Positions 60,544 through 64,000 of a DNA stretch of 64,000 bases are shown in pieces. Positions within the stretch are counted from its first letter, which is position 1. Every line of letters starts with the position of its first letter. A program made the translations under genes and the position numbers. The stretch covers positions 1 to 64,000 of the forward strand of contig DAIROT010000002.1 of assembly GCA_036806345.1 (NCBI GenBank), in the 5' to 3' direction. The notes beneath the pieces were generated by a model that did no database searches, was not told where the DNA came from, and worked only from the letters and a program-made list of their open reading frames with translations. The DNA is from QHCF01 sp003244275. Lineage in GTDB: Bacteria > Actinomycetota > Acidimicrobiia > Acidimicrobiales > QHCF01.

Positions 60544-60988
60544 TCAGGACGGCAGGCTCGCCCTCACCCGGCCCATCAACGAGGATGTCGAGCGCTCGGG
60601 GACGAGGGGCAGGAACTCCACTCGTCCCCCGTAGGCCTCCACCGTTGCCATCTCCGGTATGGGCATTCCATGAGGGGGGGCATAATCGGCCCCCTTGCAA
60701 TGAACGTCGGGTCGGAGCCGGGCCAGTGGACGCTCGGGTGTCATGTCGGAGAAGATCACCGCCAGCGTTACCACCTCCAGCGCGGCGATCAGGGGGCCCG
60801 CTCGGCCACCGGCACGAACGGGCGGCCGCTTCCCTTCAACGCACGCACTGCCTCGTCGTCGTTGATCCCGACAACCAGCACGTCCCCCAAACGGCGGGCT
60901 GCCTCCAGGCTGCGCAGGTGCCCGACGTGCAGCACGTCGAAGCAGCCGTTGGTCCAGACCACGACCTTGCCGTCCTGACGCCAGCGTT
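60544..60988 (-). pseudogene. Heptose-1-phosphate nucleotidyltransferase (RfaE2-like), frameshifted
   Basis: The N-terminal part reads VVVWTNGCFDVLHVGHLRSL with the TNGCFDxLHxGH nucleotidyltransferase motif, then GDVLVVGINDDEAVRALKGS and GRPFVPVAERAP followed by a TGA. Restoring one base in the five-base C run (60792-60796, G on the plus strand) gives AALEVVTLAVIFSDMTPERP, LRPDVHCKGADYAPPH and on to a stop at 60544, the expected rest of the domain. No ATG lies before the motif; a GTG at 60962 is the only candidate. Homopolymer sequencing error and true inactivation are both possible. Fifteen bases separate it from the kinase. Confidence 0.75.
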
Positions 60989-61063
60989 GGCGCTGAGCGA
61001 TGAGCGCCTACATCGAGACCAGCTTCGCCGTGCCTCCTGGGAGTGGGGCGGATAGCGCCGGCG

Positions 61064-62923
61064 TCACCGGGATGAGCTTCGTGCGGTGCCTCGGGCGACG
61101 CCGGGCCCCAGCTTCACCGACGAGCCTGGGCGCCGACGGGGAGAGGGCGGCGGTGCCTGTTCCCCGGGCCTTCTCCCGGGCAGGATCGGCCCCTTGGGCC
61201 GCCTCAGAGACGGGGCTGGCTCCACCGGGGGTTCCTCGGAGAGCTCGAGGTCCTCTTCCTCCTCGATCGGGGCAGCCTGACCCCGCACCGGCAGGCGCCG
61301 GCGCACGGTCTGCATCTCCCTGGTGAGGTCCTCGAGGCGCTCAGCCACCAGGCGGCTGGCCTCCAACAGCTCCTCCGACCCCGACCCATCGGGGCCGGTC
61401 CCGCCACCCAGGGCCTCGAGGGCCGAGCAGGCGTCGGCCAGGCGGTCCCGGATGCCGGTCAGCTTGAGGGCGGTGGCCTTCTCCGTCTTGTGCAGGGCGG
61501 CAACCTCTTCCCCCAGCCCATCCAGACGCTCGTTCAGACGACCGGTCAGCAGCTTGAGGGCGGTGCCCTTCTCAGCCTTGAGCAGGGCTCCGATCTCCCC
61601 ACTCAGGGTATCCAGGCGTCCACCCATGCCGTCCTGCTCAGACAGCTCCTGGGTCAACACGTCCAGGCGCTTCTCGAGTCGCCGGCTCATGGAGCGCTGC
61701 TCAGCCCTGAACTCCTCCTGAAGGCGCTGGACCACCGCCTCCTCGGTCTCCTTGAGCTGCCCAGCGACGCCCGACACGGTGGCGTCGATGGACTCTTCCA
61801 ACCGTTCGTGCAGAGCCCTCTCCATCGGCTCCAAGGAGGCCACGATGGCCGTTTGGGCCTTGGCCGCCAGCTCCGGCGACAAACTGGCCCGTAGCCATGC
61901 CTGCTCGTCCTTCACCGCCGCGCCGAGGGACTGCTCCACGCCGTCGAGGCGGCGCAAAACCCGTCGTCCCAACTCGTCGGTCCGCTCCTCCACCGCATCG
62001 ATCGACGGCAGGCGGATGGTGCCGTCAGCCAGGCCCCTGAGCGTCCGCCCCAGGGCGTCGGAAGCATGGGCCAGTTCCCGCAGACCGCCCTGAACCCCCA
62101 GCAAGCCTCGTTGGACCTCTCCCAACCGACGCTCGATCACCTCCCCGGCCGCGTCGTCGTTCCAGCCCACCCCGGAAGTCACCCGCTCAGGAGTCTCGGG
62201 GGCGGGCTCGTCGTGAGGCGCAGGCTGGGGACGGGGCTCATAACGAGGCGCGGGATCGGGCGCGGGACCGGGCTCGGGCCGAGAGGAACGCTCTGGACTC
62301 GCTTCTTCGACCCTCCCGGGCGCCCTTTCCCAGGGGCGGGTCTCGTAGGAACCGTCGCCCAGGTTGGGCCGATCGGGCTCGGGCGGGGCCGAAAGCTCGG
62401 GCCTCGCCCCGGACGGCCCGGCCGGCAACGCCGGCTCACCAACCCCCGACCCTGCCGGGCGACGGTCGATGAGCCCCTCGGCCACCAGCTCTCTAAACGA
62501 TGACGATGCTCCCGACAGCGTCTCTATACGCAGGGCCATGGCCGCCAGAGAAGCCTGAATAGCCTCATCGCGCGCCCTCTGGGCCCGCAGCGCCTCGGCC
62601 TCCTCGGTCGGTCGTGGCGGTGCAGCAGATCCGGACCCTGCGGCCGGGCGGGACCCTGCAGCCGCCCCGGACCCTGCAGCCGCCCCGGACCCTGCGGCCG
62701 GGCGGGACTCGTTGTCCGCCTGGGGTTGCGGGTCTGATGCCACGCCGGGTGCTCCCTGGCTCCCCCGGCCCGAATCCCCGGTTCCAGACGGTCCCGAGGG
62801 AAGCCCCTCGTGCGCCGCTTGCGGCTGGCCGGTCACCTCCGGCTCCGGGTCGCCGGCCGGGCCAGCGCTGTTCTCCGGCTCTCCGGCCGTTCGACCTCCC
62901 CGCCAGACGCGCGGCGTCCTCAT
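61064..62923 (-). CDS. Large coiled-coil protein with disordered ends
   Basis: A 619-residue protein of unknown function. Residues 1-110 are Gly/Pro/Ser-rich with five PAAGSG-type repeats (near 62640-62710). A short helix (RAQRARDEAIQASLAAMALR) is followed by another Pro-rich part. A long coiled coil of about 300 residues follows (about 240-550), containing tandem near-repeats such as LLKAEKGTALKLLTGRLNER and LHKTEKATALKLTGIRDRLA. A basic Pro/Arg tail ends it. The coiled coil could form a polar or envelope scaffold. No membrane helix is seen. The start codon is uncertain. Confidence 0.7.
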   Translation of the reverse strand: MRTPRVWRGGRTAGEPENSAGPAGDPEPEVTGQPQAAHEGLPSGPSGTGDSGRGSQGAPGVASDPQPQADNESRPAAGSGAAAGSGAAAGSRPAAGSGSAAPPRPTEEAEALRAQRARDEAIQASLAAMALRIETLSGASSSFRELVAEGLIDRRPAGSGVGEPALPAGPSGARPELSAPPEPDRPNLGDGSYETRPWERAPGRVEEASPERSSRPEPGPAPDPAPRYEPRPQPAPHDEPAPETPERVTSGVGWNDDAAGEVIERRLGEVQRGLLGVQGGLRELAHASDALGRTLRGLADGTIRLPSIDAVEERTDELGRRVLRRLDGVEQSLGAAVKDEQAWLRASLSPELAAKAQTAIVASLEPMERALHERLEESIDATVSGVAGQLKETEEAVVQRLQEEFRAEQRSMSRRLEKRLDVLTQELSEQDGMGGRLDTLSGEIGALLKAEKGTALKLLTGRLNERLDGLGEEVAALHKTEKATALKLTGIRDRLADACSALEALGGGTGPDGSGSEELLEASRLVAERLEDLTREMQTVRRRLPVRGQAAPIEEEEDLELSEEPPVEPAPSLRRPKGPILPGRRPGEQAPPPSPRRRPGSSVKLGPGVARGTARSSSR

Positions 62924-63069
62924 GCCCCGGTCCCGGCCAACCGGTTCCCAGCATTTGACCTGCAGTGGCCAGTCGCGGCTTCGTCGCTTGGGTGCAAGGC
63001 CACTAGCCTACGTCCGGTCGAGCGAGTCGGGGAGACAGCCAGTCCGGGAAACCGGAGAAGGAGGCAATC

Positions 63070-64000
63070 GTGATAGAGACGCCCACCGTCGAGCGCGTCC
63101 TGGGAGAGGCCCTGCGCCGCGGGGGCGATTTCGCCGAGCTGTTCGCCGAGGGCGGCCCGGGCCNNNNNNNNNNGACGTCTTCGGCCTCCTTCGACGATGC
63201 CAAGGTCGAGGAGTTGGCCTCCGGGCGGGACCGGGGTGCCGGCATCCGGGTAGTGGTCGGCGAGACCACCGGCTTCGCCCACACCGCCGACCTGTCCGAG
63301 GAGGGGCTGCTGTCGGCCGCCCGAGCGGCGGCCGCGGTGGCCCGATCAGGAGACGGCACATTGCGAAAGATCGCCGTCGACGACACCCGCCCCTCTGCCC
63401 ACTCACGCCAGGCTGCGGCCCGCGTTGCGCCCGAGGAGGTGGGCAAGGCGGCCAAGGTGGAATTGCTGGCCCGAGCGGACGAGGTGGCCCGCTCCGCAGG
63501 GGGCGCCATCACCCAGGTCAGCGCGGGCTACGGAGACAGCCGCCGGCGCATCCTGGTGGCCAACAGTGACGGCCTGCTGGCCGGGGACGACCAGGTACGG
63601 ACCCGCTTCAGTGTGAGCTGTGTGGCCGTCGGCGACTCCGGCATGCAAACCGGTTTTCACACCGCGGCAGCAACAGTGGGCTTCGAGCTGTTCGACCGGG
63701 TGACGGTAGAGGAGGTGGCCGGGGAGGCGGCCCGGCGGGCCCTGACCAAGCTGGCCGCCCGCCCAGCCCCGAGCGGCACCTTCCCGGTGGTCATCAAGGG
63801 CGGCAGCGGCGGCATCTTGTTCCACGAGGCCTGCGGCCACGGCCTGGAGGCCGACCACATCGCCAAGGACAGCTCGGTCTACACCGGCCAGGTCGGCCAG
63901 CTGGTGGCCAGCCCATTGGTGACCCTCGTCGACGAGGGGACCATGGGTGACGAGTGGGGCACCTTCGCCATCGACGACGAGGGCCGTCCCGCCCAGCGCA
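63070..64000 (+). CDS. tldD: TldD metalloprotease subunit (partial; runs off window)
   Basis: Subunit of the TldD/TldE zinc protease that degrades unfolded peptides and matures RiPP-type peptides and microcins. The GTG at 63070 begins MIETPTVERVLGEALRRGGD. SSASFDDAKVEELASGRDRG and AGIRVVVGETTGFAHTADLS follow, and the active-site helix GGILFHEACGHGLEADHIAK with HExxxH is present near residue 250. The C-terminal half lies beyond the window. Ten Ns at 63164-63173 keep the frame. The partner tldE would be expected directly downstream. Confidence 0.95.
   Translation, partial: MIETPTVERVLGEALRRGGDFAELFAEGGPGXXXXTSSASFDDAKVEELASGRDRGAGIRVVVGETTGFAHTADLSEEGLLSAARAAAAVARSGDGTLRKIAVDDTRPSAHSRQAAARVAPEEVGKAAKVELLARADEVARSAGGAITQVSAGYGDSRRRILVANSDGLLAGDDQVRTRFSVSCVAVGDSGMQTGFHTAAATVGFELFDRVTVEEVAGEAARRALTKLAARPAPSGTFPVVIKGGSGGILFHEACGHGLEADHIAKDSSVYTGQVGQLVASPLVTLVDEGTMGDEWGTFAIDDEGRPAQR
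63164..63173. other. Assembly gap (10 Ns) inside tldD
   Basis: The reading frames on both sides agree with a ten-base gap, so its length is probably close to correct. Confidence 0.95.

Overview
The window is high-GC DNA from an actinobacterium (Actinomycetota), most likely class Acidimicrobiia. Support comes from the rnc-mutM-smc cluster next to acpP-plsX-rpmF-yceD, a SepIVA/DivIVA-like gene beside coaD and rsmD, recG-DAK2 divergent from rpmB, a CCAEP-tail radical SAM gene, a deazaflavin (F420)-type reductase and frequent GTG/TTG starts. The class assignment is inference. The sequence is a draft assembly with five N runs: two of 100 Ns, both inside tandem repeats, one of 94 and two of 10. Several frameshifts could be assembly errors or real decay.

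Layout. 1-4255: a tightly overlapping minus-strand operon for transmembrane electron transfer (anchored Ser/Thr-rich protein, ApbE, ferric-reductase-like membrane protein, NuoF-like flavoprotein, ferredoxin). 4337-13878: core minus-strand genes for chromosome segregation, DNA repair, RNA processing, lipid and CoA synthesis and ribosomes (smc, mutM, rnc, acpP, plsX, rpmF, yceD, sepIVA-like, coaD, rsmD). 13962-18994: a methyltransferase, a GntR remnant, recG and a fatty-acid-kinase-like gene. 18994-23197: rpmB, a 13-bp tandem array, then a three-gene plus-strand unit (CCAEP radical SAM, M20 peptidase, cysteine-rich protein). 23172-30369: small conserved genes, a dienelactone hydrolase, and two MarR-linked transport loci (ABC-2 and DHA2 MFS). 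30399-39698: RNase D, a thioesterase, a flavin reductase, a PRC-barrel protein, a persulfide/rhodanese enzyme with a TauE-type exporter, hypA-hypB without a hydrogenase, an Fe-S PD-(D/E)XK nuclease, an F420-type reductase and a decayed HIT gene. 39802-47728: two tRNAs, the main sigma factor, dnaG, ppdK and glyQS. 47843-52075: secreted phosphoesterase and other exported proteins. 52102-60988: recO, uppS, dinG, and an era-corC-ybeY-phoH-heptose-kinase cluster. 61064-64000: a long coiled-coil protein and the start of tldD.

No CRISPR array, prophage, transposase or rRNA is visible. The least explained signals are two palindromic elements of the same design: one sits inside the radical SAM coding sequence and one lies between ppdK and dnaG. 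A second pattern is a set of short tandem duplications at the 3' ends of otherwise ordinary genes; one of them includes the stop codon of ribosomal protein L28.
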